Positions 1-10,640 of a stretch of 64,000 nt of DNA are shown here, one piece after another. The stretch is from Neurospora intermedia. Lineage: Eukaryota; Ascomycota; Sordariomycetes; Sordariales; Sordariaceae. The position numbers were made by a program, and so were the translations under genes. Within the stretch, counting starts at the first letter, position 1. Every line of letters begins with the position of its first letter. The notes under the pieces were generated by a model. The model did not search any database. It worked only from the letters and a program-made list of their open reading frames with translations, and was not told where the DNA came from. The stretch is from contig BTPP01000007.1 in NCBI GenBank assembly GCA_037102815.1, positions 1,736,001-1,800,000 on the forward strand, written 5' to 3'.

Positions 1-1258
1 AAACCTCCCAATCACTAGGAACTCATACTCCCCAGCGCCGCTCTTGGAAAGCTCGACAACCCGCGTACCCGCATGCATACACGACACCAGCATCGTCAAG
101 CGCCAGCCCTGCCCATCCGAGAGGCCCATCTCTTTCTTGACAATCTTCAACCTCCATACGCCTCCTCCGAGGTTGCTTTCTGCTAGCTCGACGGCCCGCC
201 CAAAGCCGTAGGCTGGGATAGAAAAAAGCCGGATGTGATCATCGTAGCTTCCCGTGACAACGAGCTCAGACTCGCCGTCCTCCAGCCCCAGGGGCAGTAT
301 CGCCGTCACTCCAGCACCATGGCCTCGCACGTTGACAGGCGGACGGAGCGCCTCGATGGTGTAGGGGCTTTCCGGTTCGTCGTCCTCCATCGCATGAGCG
401 CTCCGAGTGCGCTTGCATACTTGGTAGCGCAACGCCGAGTCGTCACCTCCTGATAACAGCAGAAACGAGTCGTTTTCTTCCTCTTCAGGGGGGCTGAGAG
501 ACGGGGAGATGGATACATACCAAGCCTCGAGGGTGTGAGTGAGGATCGGCTCAGGGTGCATCACCCAGTCGCTACCATCAAGGTCTCTCCCGAGGTAGAT
601 TAGGTGTACATAGCCGGCAGTTGTGGTTACGGCAACCATATCCGGCTTCGTAGGATGCCAGCTGAAGTGGGTAAAGATGACCTCGTCCTTGTCACCTAGC
701 CAGTCCTCCGCCGTTTTGCACATACTTGCCATGTCCATGGTCTTGAGATGCTTCAGGGGTTCTGTTTCCCCAGCACTTAACCGGAACAGAGCCAGGGTGG
801 CCGTGCTGGAGACGGCGGCGCACATGTCTTGCTTGCCTGGTGCTGGGTTGAAATGAAGGTCGAGGATGGCCGATGGCTGCATCAGCGTCTGGACGTGGAC
901 TCTGATGGCTTGTCAGTTTCCGTTGGTGTGCTCTTTGCTTGCTTGACAGTGGCTAGACTTACAGCTGGTCAGCCACGAGCTGAAATGCGAGAATGCTGCC
1001 ATTGCGGTTTTGTGGCCCCTCCTTCTCTCCTGTCACCGCAGCCTCGTCTTTGTCGATGTCCTCGTCCTGCGCTTCGATCTCCTTCGCTTCAGCAGTTTGC
1101 GCAGCAGCGGGCCCTTCGTATCCCTCCAAATTGTACGTTCCGATCAGAAAGTATGACGGCGCAGACGGGCAAAACTCGATGCAACTGGGCGGAAGATCAA
1201 GCTGCATTGACTGAAGGGAGGAGACTGGCTCCGGCCACTTTTCATTGGAATCACCCAT
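1..1258 (-). CDS. DPH7: Diphthine methylesterase DPH7 (WD40), 3'-truncated by window edge
   Basis: Two exons are visible: 1258-963 and 901-1, the second running off the left edge. The intron (962-902) has a GTAAGT donor and a CAG acceptor, and splicing joins ...LVADQL to VHVQTLMQPSAILDLHFN in frame. The product starts MGDSNEKW and shows the DPH7 pattern: an early segment CIEFCPSAPSYFLIGTY, then WD-type blades including HTLEAW, LLLSGGDDSALRY, GHGAGVTAILPL, VTGSYDDHIRLF, GGGVWRLKIV and a Cys-Met-His-Ala-Gly motif near the break. The family removes the methyl ester from methylated diphthine on elongation factor 2, before the final amidation to diphthamide in the cytosol. An in-frame ATG 48 bases upstream (1306) is possible, but 1258 gives a more usual N-terminus. 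The gene shares the 1259-1683 spacer with the divergent Bles03 gene. The identity is from recalled family motifs; the C-terminal end lies outside the window. Confidence 0.85.
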
Positions 1259-1683
1259 TTTCTCAGTGAAGCTACAATGCCATGCCGACTTCAGATCAGC
1301 AGGCACGATTTGGCAGGTAAGAAGATGATCGCAGAAGCTACGGCCGTATAATAAGGGGGGGAAATGATGAGGATAAAATAGTTGTGACTACGGTCTCTGT
1401 GCAGGAGACTATTGGTCGGTTGGTCGTGACGTGATTGTTGTGGTAGTGCGTGCTAATTGTTTTGATTGTTCCGCTCTTGTCTCATGTTTTTGTCGTCTTT
1501 TTCTGTCTTGGGGGTCGTTTGAAAATGATTGAGAAACCCACATTCGCACTGCAGCAGCAACCACCCCCACATTTCCATCATCCTATTCTTGTTGTTGTTG
1601 TCCGCTCCCGACAACAGCCAGCTTATGGGGAAAAAAAAAAAGTTGTGGTCTTATAATTGTACACCCCAATGTAATCAAGCCAA
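1259..1683. promoter_or_regulatory. Divergent intergenic spacer between DPH7 and the Bles03-domain gene
   Basis: This is about 425 bases of non-coding sequence between two divergently oriented starts. It holds a T-rich stretch with TTGTTTTGATTGTT, a CAGCAGCAACC run and an A11 tract near 1629. A shared promoter is inferred only from the gene orientation; no specific factor site was recognised. Confidence 0.4.
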
Positions 1684-2961
1684 ATGATACGTTTCCTACT
1701 CCGCCCATCTCCGAATCCGAGCCACGCTTCTAGTGCGGCTCGGTGTCTGTTTGCTGGTGCATCATCACATACCTCAACGGCACACGAACGCCTCAGAAGA
1801 GGCTTCCACAACTCGCCGGCTTGGCGTAACCAGTCACAAAGGTCACCGTCCAGCAAGACAGTAATCAGATGCGATAAACATGATAAAGTCATGCGAAAAG
1901 GATACGCAGTGTCCTCGATTGAAAGTCAATGACCCCCACCTCCTTGCTGTCAATGCATTACCAGGAATCCACGAGTCTGCTAACACGAGTACAGAAAAAC
2001 ACTCAAACAAAACAGTCTCTCAGCCAGTGACTGGTTTAGAAACATACGACGTAGAAGACTGGTGGGAGAAGTGGCACCCCATCGCACGAGCAGAGACCAA
2101 ACCACCTTGCATATTCCGCAAGGATGCGCAGGGCCGTTCCCTCTACAACCCTTACACCGGTAGTCTGGTTTCCTGGCAGATTCGCGAGACCGTTGAAGGT
2201 TTCCTAGCACGCACTAAAAACGTTGAGAAATGCTTCATCCGGGTCGCCAACCCTTATGCGCCGCCACGCTGGAAGCCGGCCTGGGAGACCTACAGCAAGG
2301 CCGGCGAGGAGCGACTGAGGATGTTTACCGATTTCATCAAGTTTTACGGCTACGGCAACGAGGCCGACGGGAAGCGAGATCTGGGCAACATAATAACGGA
2401 GCGGGCGGAGGTTATGAGGAACCTAACCCGTCTGGCCGACGCTTGCAAACTAAGGGCCGGTAAGTGGTTATTATACATACCGCCTGACCGGGTGGAGGAG
2501 GTCTGGAGGAAGATCGCCACGGCCACGGTGAAAAACGAGCTGGGGTCGGAAGCGGGCCTGAGGCGCGGTGGCATGACAAGTAGGCCACAGTTGGAAGGCG
2601 GGCTGGTGAAGGTCTACTCCAGAGACTTCCGAGACAAGGCGGAGGCTGCGAGACTGCTGGAGAAGCTTGAGAAGCTCGGGGCCCTCGATCCGAATAAAGA
2701 GTATTATTACAAGTCTGGTTCGTTCCGCTACATGACATCTTATCCCCAACATCATTTGCGGACTACTACGTAGGAGAGGGACTGACCAAAGAATCACACC
2801 ACGTAGATGCCTTGTCGCATCTGAATCTTTATGCCCATAATCAATGGGGTCTGAAAACTTCACTGGTGAGTATTTGATATCCATGGAATAGCGTTACATG
2901 CCTTCTTCCGGGGCATTCTGTCTAATCTTGTTGTGCTTTGTTGCTATAGCGGAAGTACTAA
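1684..2961 (+). CDS. Bles03/DUF1917-domain protein, probably mitochondrial presequence, apparent frameshift
   Basis: The main frame (from 1910) encodes GKWLLYIPPDRVEEVWRK, then DFRDKAEAARLLEKL and KEYYYKSGSFRYM, which match the Bles03 (DUF1917) fold of unknown function. A 49-nt intron (1861-1909, GTAATC...GCAG) joins phase 0 to an upstream exon starting at 1684. That exon encodes an Arg/Ser-rich, acid-poor leader (MIRFLLRP...RRGFHNSPAW) that looks like a mitochondrial targeting sequence. Otherwise a shorter form could start at 1880. Around 2735-2757 the frame breaks: the frame to 2773 ends at a stop, while the next frame continues with TKESHHVDALSHLNLYAHN and QWGLKTSL, the expected family C-terminus. 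I see no intron there, so this is a one-base change in the gene or a sequencing error. A last intron (2866-2949, GTGAGT...TATAG) would add three residues; without it translation stops at 2877. The domain call is fairly firm; the exon model is inferred. Confidence 0.6.
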
Positions 2962-3451
2962 CAGAACTGTTGTGCTCACAGTACACCTCGACTGAGTGCT
3001 GGGAGCTACTAGAAGCTATGAAAAGAGAACAGGATGTGCCGGTATAACAGATAGCTCTCGATGAGGTATCAAGCTGAACAAGCGTTATCGAGCGAGACAA
3101 CAGTGTCAAGGGGCCTAACTCTTCGGTGGCAGTGGACATGAATATCTGACAATCTGATGGGTAGTGCATGATGCATTTGTTCGTTGCACGTTCAGGTGCT
3201 TGTAAATAGCTACCAAGGTAACATAATAGCCCATCCAGAAGCAGACTCGAGCGTATATTCGACAAGCACCCAATTACCCTCGGGACCAGTGGCATGCTTG
3301 TTCGAGTCATCCAGCCTGATCATAGCACTGCTTGTCTGCTCTCTCACATACTGGCACTCTTTGCCCATTACGTCTCTTTCTTGTCTCCTTTCTCGTTGAT
3401 CTTCACATCCACCCCACTAAACACCCCAGCTACCCATCCCTCAGCGACATT
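2962..3451. other. Intergenic spacer, nothing recognised
   Basis: This lies between convergent genes and presumably holds their 3' untranslated regions. A 138-codon open frame on the minus strand (3310-2894) has no recognisable domain and ordinary spacer composition, so it is not called as a gene. Confidence 0.4.
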
Positions 3452-3861
3452 CTAAGCCGCCTTTCTAAACGTTCCCTTCTTTCTCTTTTTGTTCGCGTTC
3501 TCCTCCTCCACGCCCAGCTCCCACGCCTTTACAAACCAGCTTTGCGTCTGGTCCAGGTAGGTTTCGTCGCTGACGTCCTTGACACTTAGGCGCAGACCGC
3601 CGTCTTTGGAAAAAGCAAGGTTCTTGCGTTCCATGCGCTGGGCCGTGTAGTCGCGGAACTGGAGGGCTGAGAGGTAAACTTGATAGACAACGAAACTGAT
3701 GCCGGCCACTACGACTAATGTGAGTATGAGGGGAAGGATCTGGCTGGTTTTTGTTAGCCTCTGTTGTTTGGTTTCATTGCTTGACGTTGTCTTGATGGCG
3801 GAACCCGCACAAACGCCAAGTGAAATATGGTGTCATACCTCCAGGCAGATGAAGGTGCCAT
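3452..3861 (-). CDS. Small single-pass membrane protein, conserved-looking in fungi, function unknown
   Basis: Two exons, 3861-3839 (23 nt) and 3743-3452, are joined over a 95-nt intron with a GTATGA donor and an AACCAG acceptor. The product is 104 residues: a short Ser-rich head MAPSSAWSQ, a transmembrane helix about residues 10-31 (ILPLILTLVVVAGISFVVYQ), then a soluble part with many charged residues (TAQRMERKNLAFSKDGGLRL, VKDVSDETYLDQTQSWFVKA) and a basic tail KKRKK. The single helix near the N-terminus suggests a type II or tail-out topology in an internal membrane, with the Lys/Arg tail soluble. The K-D-G-x-x-x-x-V-K and Y-x-D-x-T-Q-S features look like a conserved fungal family that I cannot name. 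The splice choice is supported by the in-frame hydrophobic segment that begins exactly after the acceptor. Confidence 0.7.
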
Positions 3862-4796
3862 TTTCGGACTCCTGCGATTCTCAAACTTGCGGCGTGAGTT
3901 TGATTTAGGGCGAGTGTTGCCGAGCTCTACGAAGGCAAATTAAGGGAATATCTCGGCAAACTGGGTGTCGTTCGCTACTGCATATACTTCGCTTTTGGGT
4001 GTTTCTCGTCGAACACGGAGTAGTGGGGCACGTAGTGTGAATGTGTAGTTGCCAATTGGGGAAATCGTCTGACTTATCAGTGGTGGCTGGGTCCCAAGAT
4101 CCTGAGGTTTCGCTCGAAGGAAGGAGGGAAGATATCTCGATATGTTGATGATCCGAGTAGAGTGTTACCAAGCTGATAGTAGGTAGGCTGCGAGTAAGAT
4201 GTAATGTTTTGATATAGGCAGAGTCGAAGCAGTGGTACTCGGTGAAGAGGTATCCGTGGCACAGAAGCTAGGTGGGATGAAGATGACGAAATGGTGAGAA
4301 GCACAGAAAGGGTTCAGGTCACAAATTACTGAATTATAGATATAGTGTCAGCCCCTGAGAGTGCAACCATCCCCAAGTGTAAAACCCCCCCGAAGTGCAA
4401 ATAATCCGTCATGGCCGCCGGAATTATCTCCGCGTACAACTCCTGCCAACTGCGAAGACTGCTTGGCCCCGGATTTGCACTTGCAGGGGTCAAATCTTGG
4501 TAGTAGCAAAGGACCTACACATACCCGACCGGGCACTGGGCTTTGAAGTGAGTCATGCCGGCTTCCGTTGTTATGGTAGAGTGTTCGGGCATTTCCTAGT
4601 GGCACGGTGGGAGCTTTGGAGGCAGTGCAAACCGTAAAGAGTACATCGGATGCGGAATGCAATAACCATCTATATAGGTACCTATAATCGCACGTCAGGA
4701 AGGTACATACTAGTCTCTATCACACGACCTCCGACGATAACCTTCAGCGGACCCGCCCCACAATTATGTGGGTCTCCCCTCCTCGAACTTTTGTAA
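3862..4796. other. Promoter side of the small membrane protein gene and left flank of the AT-rich block
   Basis: No gene is recognised here. The stretch has normal base composition. Near 4674-4685 there is a TATAGGTACCTATA palindrome of the TACCTA type seen in several spacers of this window. At 4749-4772 a short inverted repeat (GACCCGCCCCACA ... TGTGGGTC) forms a potential hairpin just outside the block. The composition changes abruptly after about 4800. Confidence 0.4.
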
Positions 4797-4842
4797 GAGG
4801 AGGTCTATTACAGTTTTACGCAAAAACACCGTCGGCTACAGT
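4797..4842 (+). repeat. Left terminal inverted repeat of the AT-rich block
   Basis: The sequence reads AGGTCTATTACAG, then TTTTACGCAAAAAC, then ACCGTCGGCTACAG. The reverse complement of 33698-33745 gives AGGTCTAAGCAG, GTTTCGCATTTTTT and GGCCGTCGGCTGTAG. The two align with two small gaps. In the last segment left CTACAG and right CTGTAG both derive from CTGCAG by one RIP-type transition. Weaker similarity continues outward on both sides (CCCC-CC and TTTTG). It lies exactly at the composition switch. Confidence 0.55.
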
Positions 4843-7514
4843 TGTACACATACAAATCGGCCTCAATAGAGATAAGAAATCTATAAATATTTCCAAATAT
4901 TTTAATAATAATAAATTATATTTAGAAGCGGCTTATTTATTAAATATAGTACAAGTACGAACTTCTATAAACCTTTTTTTTTTTTTTCTATTATTACCTA
5001 TATTTATTATTAACCATCTACTAAGGGGTTACCTTCGTCGGCTATAATAATCCTTATTCAAAAAATAGGTATTGTATCTCTACTAATTTTAATTTAAATT
5101 ATTTAAAACTTAACTAAAACAATAGCCCAACCAAATTACACCTTCGACGAAATTTTTATTTTTATCCAATACTTTAAAACCTATTCCGACCTTACTACTT
5201 TACTTATACTAAATATAACTACGTAATAATATATTGCTACAATTATTAAATATACGAATTTAAACGAGTATAAATAGTTTTAAATTTAATTTATATATAC
5301 TATTATTCAATTTTTACTTAACCCGATCGCTTAATTAATATCTAATTAAACCCTACGTTAACCTTACCTTAAATAAATTAAATATATCTATTATATTATT
5401 TACTAATATAATAATACAATTCTTATTATTATAATTAATTTTAGTAAAAGTATTATACTTTAAGTAATATTGGTTATTCTTCTTACGTAAATTATAATAT
5501 AAATTATATTTCTTACTTGTCTCGGTTAAGAATAAAGGAACGTTATTATATTATATCCTAACGCTAAACCCCTATTAATTAATTAAAACTTCTATAAAAT
5601 ATATAAACCTACCCTATCCTTTTTAATAGGTAATTAATATATTTAAATTAATATACTATAAGATCGTATACGTTTAGGATATTTTATATATATTCTCCTT
5701 AAACCCGAATAAACCCTCTATTACCGATTTCTTAAACTCCTTTATACTCTAAAATTCATTACCCGGATAGTATTTATTACTATTAACGAACTTTATACTA
5801 TTTATTAATAATACGATTTCCATACCTATTTTTCTAATCTTTATTAATTCCGTCGGATTCTACCCTTTTTAATCCTATAGTTCGGATATATAATTATATT
5901 AACTAAGGAATTGGAAATATATATACGTAAATATACCGGCTTCTATCTACTTAGATAATTAATAAATTCGCTTTAAATTATTTATACCTTTATTAATCGG
6001 CCTAATATTAATATTATTTTTAATTCTATTCCCAAATTTAAAATACAAAACTTTAAACATTTTAAATTCTTTCTCAACCTTACTTCTAATAGTACTATCC
6101 CGAAAATAATTATTTATATCAATAATAAAAATTTAATCGGCAAAGCGAAGAAATATTTTATCTACTCTTTAATTAAATATAGTCTCTATAATTAATCTAA
6201 TATATATTTAACTATTTAAATATACTACTTATATATTCGTCCCGTAGATTAAAATCGCCTCTACTATTAATTTATTACCCCCGAATCCTAATATTATATT
6301 ATTATATCTATAGTAGCATTAAGAATAAGGATAAATATCCCTAATATAATATATATTATATAATATAACTAAGTTAAATCTAAGGATATTTTAAATTTAT
6401 AATAGTATTTTAACCGTACTATCTATAGTAATAGATATAGTATCGCTTACTTCTTTATACCCTACTAGTATTTTAATTAACTTAGGTTCGAATTCGTTAA
6501 ACCGTCCGTACTAGCGATATAACCTACCGACCTCTTGTATATATATAAATCCGATTCGTCCTTTATAATAAATACCCTATTTAAAATTATATAATCCTAA
6601 TTACTTAACCGGATTATAAATATACAATTTATAAAAAACCCCGTTTATAATATATTCCCGCTCTAGAACCTCTAATTAAAAAAGTAAATAAAGTAGAATA
6701 AAAAGTAACGAACCGACCTAATTAATAATTATCCCAATATATATACTATTACCAATATAATATATTTCCGCAAAGCCCTACTTAAAGTACTTTAGGGTTA
6801 TATCGACCGATAGAATTACCTATAGAATATTTACTATAATAAATATAATTATTACTTTAGTCGAACTAAATAAATACCCCTAAAACCGAAGAAATTTAAT
6901 ACCCCTATACTTATAAATAAAGTAAGTTTATTCTTATTTCGCCTCGAAGGCTTTTTTATAAAGTATATTATATTTATATTCGTAATATTAAATATTAATT
7001 TCTAATTACTATACTCTATTCTTATCTTACTTAAAATATTTTAATAAATTATACGCTTAATAGTTAATAGAGGCGTATCCGTACGTACTATAATAAATAT
7101 AATCGAAGGTATACCCCTCCTACAAAATTAGGAGTATTTAAATTAATATAATCCCAACCTCGTCGCCGAATATATTAAGCTATTCTCGGTCGTTAATACT
7201 ATTCCGAACGGTAAATGTAAAAATATTTATATTAATAATATAATATATAATAAAAATAGTAGTACTTTACCTACTCCGACCGTAGATCCTTCGGGGCCGG
7301 CCCTATATACTATTATAACTCTAACCTCTATTATACCGTTATACTCTACCCGGCGTCCTACGTACGGGGGTCGATAACCGAAGTATAATAAATATTAAAT
7401 TTAAATTAGGTTATTTTTCCTCTAACTAAAATCGAATTTTAATATTTATAAGTATAAGTATAAATAGGAACTATCTATTACTATTTTACTCTTATTACTC
7501 TAATACTATCCCCT
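4843..7514. other. RIP-degraded sequence with strong C-over-G skew on the plus strand
   Basis: No gene is readable. C greatly outnumbers G on the plus strand: bases 5161-5220 contain about 15 C and 1 G. In the right part of the block G outnumbers C (32101-32160: about 17 G, 7 C). Triplet-periodic remnants are apparent around 6440-6990, but I could not assign a family. Confidence 0.5.
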
Positions 7515-7740
7515 CTTTACTATAATAGGAATAAAGGAAGTAAAGTCTCTTTACTCTAATAGGAATAAAAATAGTAAAATCTCTTTATTCTAATAGAAAT
7601 AGAAGTAATAAAGTCCCTTTACTCTAATAAAAGTAAAAATACTAAAGTCCCCTTACTCTAATAAAAGTAAAAATATTAAGGTCCCCTTATTCTAATAAGA
7701 GTAAAGATACTGAAGTCCCTTAACCCTAATTCTAATAAGA
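7515..7740. repeat. 34-bp tandem repeat array, six to seven units
   Basis: Units start near 7515, 7549, 7583, 7617, 7651 and 7685, with a degenerate last unit near 7718. The period is an exact 34 bases. Each unit contains a version of TTTACTCTAATARRARTAAA, which is nearly its own reverse complement. The period is not a multiple of three, so this is a non-coding minisatellite. Copy-to-copy differences are mostly transitions. Confidence 0.8.
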
Positions 7741-9533
7741 ATAAAAATAATTAATATAAAAGGGTTTTAATAATATATTTATTTATAAAAATATAAAATA
7801 TACGTCCTTTTAATAGGGTCTCTATACGAATAACCTAAGATTAATAAGGAGAGTACTTATATATAATTAATATATAAAGAAATTAATATATATTATAACC
7901 TCCGTAAATTATAAGCGTCCAAATTGCTAATCTACTCCTCTACGTACATCTCTTTAATTTCCTCGCCGAAATTTATTTATATACTAATAATTAATAACTC
8001 CTTTACTAACTTTTTAATATACTTTATTATATTACCCTTTTCCAACCGTTCCTTAAATATTTTCTAAAGGTCTATAACGGCTACCGACAAATCGCCTACA
8101 CTAAGGACTCTCGCTAGTAATATAGTAGTAGCAATTATATATTACCTAAGGATCTTAATTACTCTTATTTCTTATTTATTAAATAACGGAATTAAAAGGA
8201 TATTACTAAAAGGTATAAAAATAATACTAGGAATTAAATTGGGGTCTATTACTATATAGCGCTATACTATTAAAGTTACCCGTATTGTTGTAATAGATAA
8301 TATAAATTTATTATTATTTCTATTATCCCCTTTAATATACCCTTCACTATTATTAGAAATCTCAAAGTACTAACTATTATTACTAATAGACATTAAATTA
8401 ATTTAATTCTTTTAAATATTAAACGGTTCTATATAACCTAATACGTACGCCCTATACTTTATATTAGTAAATATCTTGTTATATAGGCTTAAAAAAGCAA
8501 TCCTCTTCTTTTTAACAATAGGTTAATTATTTAGTAGGGATACTACCCGCTTGCCCTAACCTATCCCCTCAATTAGAATTAATATTATAATCGATAATTA
8601 ATTAATATTATTAAATATAGGATTTAAAAATATAATACTAGTAATAAATAACCCTAGTAACTCCTCCTCTTTAATAAAAGAGGTAATAAAAAATATAGAG
8701 CAAATTAGTAATTAAGGGTATTCGTCGTTGCTAACTTCTCTAAAATTAGAAAGTTTATTACTATTATTATATAATAGTCCCTCCAAAGTAGCCGCTATAT
8801 CGATCGAATTAGTAATATTATCGTATATCACTATAATTAGGTATATTATATATAGTAATATCGTTACTAAAATATATAATATTTAAAATATCAGTTTCCA
8901 GAACTTCCTCTCATAAAGGCAATCAATCGGACTTAGCGGACTTTACTATAATCGTAAATAAAGAAAAACCCCTACCAATTACTATATACTAATTAATACT
9001 AGTAATACTATATAGCCCTAATTTTAATTCTTAATAATCTATTTACCTAACGGATTTATTAGAAATTATTGTTAAATATTATATAATAAAAACTACTATA
9101 CCCCTATCCCTAAAAAAAGATTCTTAGGGTTTTCCTATTTACTATTTAATTAGTAAATAAATACCTAGCCCTTCTATTAGAGTTAATTAGGATATCGAAT
9201 ACCTACTCTATAAATTCTCTATATTATTTACCGGATCTATTCGATTCAAATTCGAAAATACTTTATATAAATAGATTTATCGGATATTAATATATATTTT
9301 AAAATCTTTTTATAAACTTCGAAGGGGAATATAAGTAAGGGAAAAATAATTTTACCGTCCTATACTAATACGATAATTATAGTATTTTTATTTATAGCCG
9401 GGGTTTGTAGTACCTATTAAAAGGAGCGGACTATTTAAATCTATATATTTTTTATTCGTTAATCTTCTTTAAAATAATAGTAATAATAGTAGTAGTAGGT
9501 TATTCCTTATCCTTCTAGCCGGGTATATTTTAA
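7741..9533. other. RIP-degraded sequence, no feature recognised
   Basis: AT-rich, stop-dense on both strands. No domain, repeat array or RNA gene was recognised in this stretch. Confidence 0.4.
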
Positions 9534-10640
9534 AAAGGTTAGAAACCCTACGCCGTATAGTATTTCAAACCTAATAAATTAGATATTTATTAAAAGGGCT
9601 AATTAAGAAGGCTAGAAACCCACCGAATAAGGACGAAGTAATATCTTTATTACACTTCGTATAAAAGAAGTAGTAAATTAGTATAAATAAAGTAATAAAA
9701 CTAAAACTTATAATAGTAAATTAAATATTTACTAAGAAGGCTAGTTTCGAAGAAGGTTAGAAGCCTATTAAATAAGGACGAAGCGATATCCTCGTTATAC
9801 TTCGTATAAAGGAAGTAGTAAATTAATATAAACGAAGTAGCAAGACTAGAACCTACAATAGTAAATTAAATATTTACTAAGAAGGCTAGTCTTAAAGAAG
9901 GTTAGAAGCCTATTAAATAAGGATAAAGTAATATCCTCGTTGCACCTCGTATAAAAGAAGCGGCAAATTAATATAAATAAAATAGTAAAACTAGAACCTA
10001 ATAAATTAAATATTTACTAAAAGGGCTAGTCTCAAAGAAGGTTAGAAACCTACCGAATAAAAACAAAATAATATCCTTATTACACCTCGTATAAAGGAAA
10101 TAGTAAATTAATATAAATAAAATAGTAAGATTAGAACCTAATAAATTAAATATTTACTAAAAGGGCTAATTTTAAAGAAGGTTAAAAACCTACTGAATAA
10201 GAATAAAGTAATATCCTCGTTACACCTCGTATAAAAGAAGTAATAAATCAATATAAACGAAGTAGTAAGATTAGAACCTAGTAAATTAAATATTTACTAA
10301 GAGGGCTAATTTTAAGGAAGGTTAGAAACCTACTAAATAAAAACGAAGTAATATCCTCGTTACACTTTATATAAAGGAAGTAGCAAATTAATATAAACGA
10401 AGTAATAAGACCCAAAACCTAATAAATTAAATATTTATTAAGAAGGCTAATTTCGAAGAAGGTTAAAAACCTACCGAATAAGAATAATACAATATCCTCG
10501 TTACACTTCGTATAAAGGAAGCGGCAAATTAATATAAAGGAAATAGTAAGACCTAAAACCTAATAAATTAAATATTTACTAAGAGGGCTAATTTTAGGGA
10601 AGGTACGAATAAGAATAAAAATAATATCCTTATTACACCT
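9534..10640. repeat. ~140-bp tandem repeat array (satellite-like), about seven full units plus partials
   Basis: The phase marker AGAAGGTTAG (and variants) recurs at 9606, 9751, 9896, 10036, 10176, 10316, 10457 and 10597. Periods are 145, 145, 140, 140, 140, 141 and 140. A half-unit precedes at 9534 and the last unit is truncated. Each unit has the order AGAAGGTTAGAAACCTA, a segment ending TATCCTCGTTACAC, CTTCGTATAAAGGAAG, then TAAATTAAATATTTACTAAG. Periods are not multiples of three, so coding is unlikely. Differences between units are almost all transitions. Confidence 0.85.

Noticed and set aside
1880-1909. Start of the Bles03 gene at the ATG 1880
   Set aside because: The ten residues from this ATG fall inside a plausible intron, and splicing gives a better N-terminus. 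Kept as an alternative, not excluded.
9534-10640. CRISPR-like array
   Set aside because: Whole ~140-bp units are repeated with no unique spacers, in a eukaryotic RIP block.
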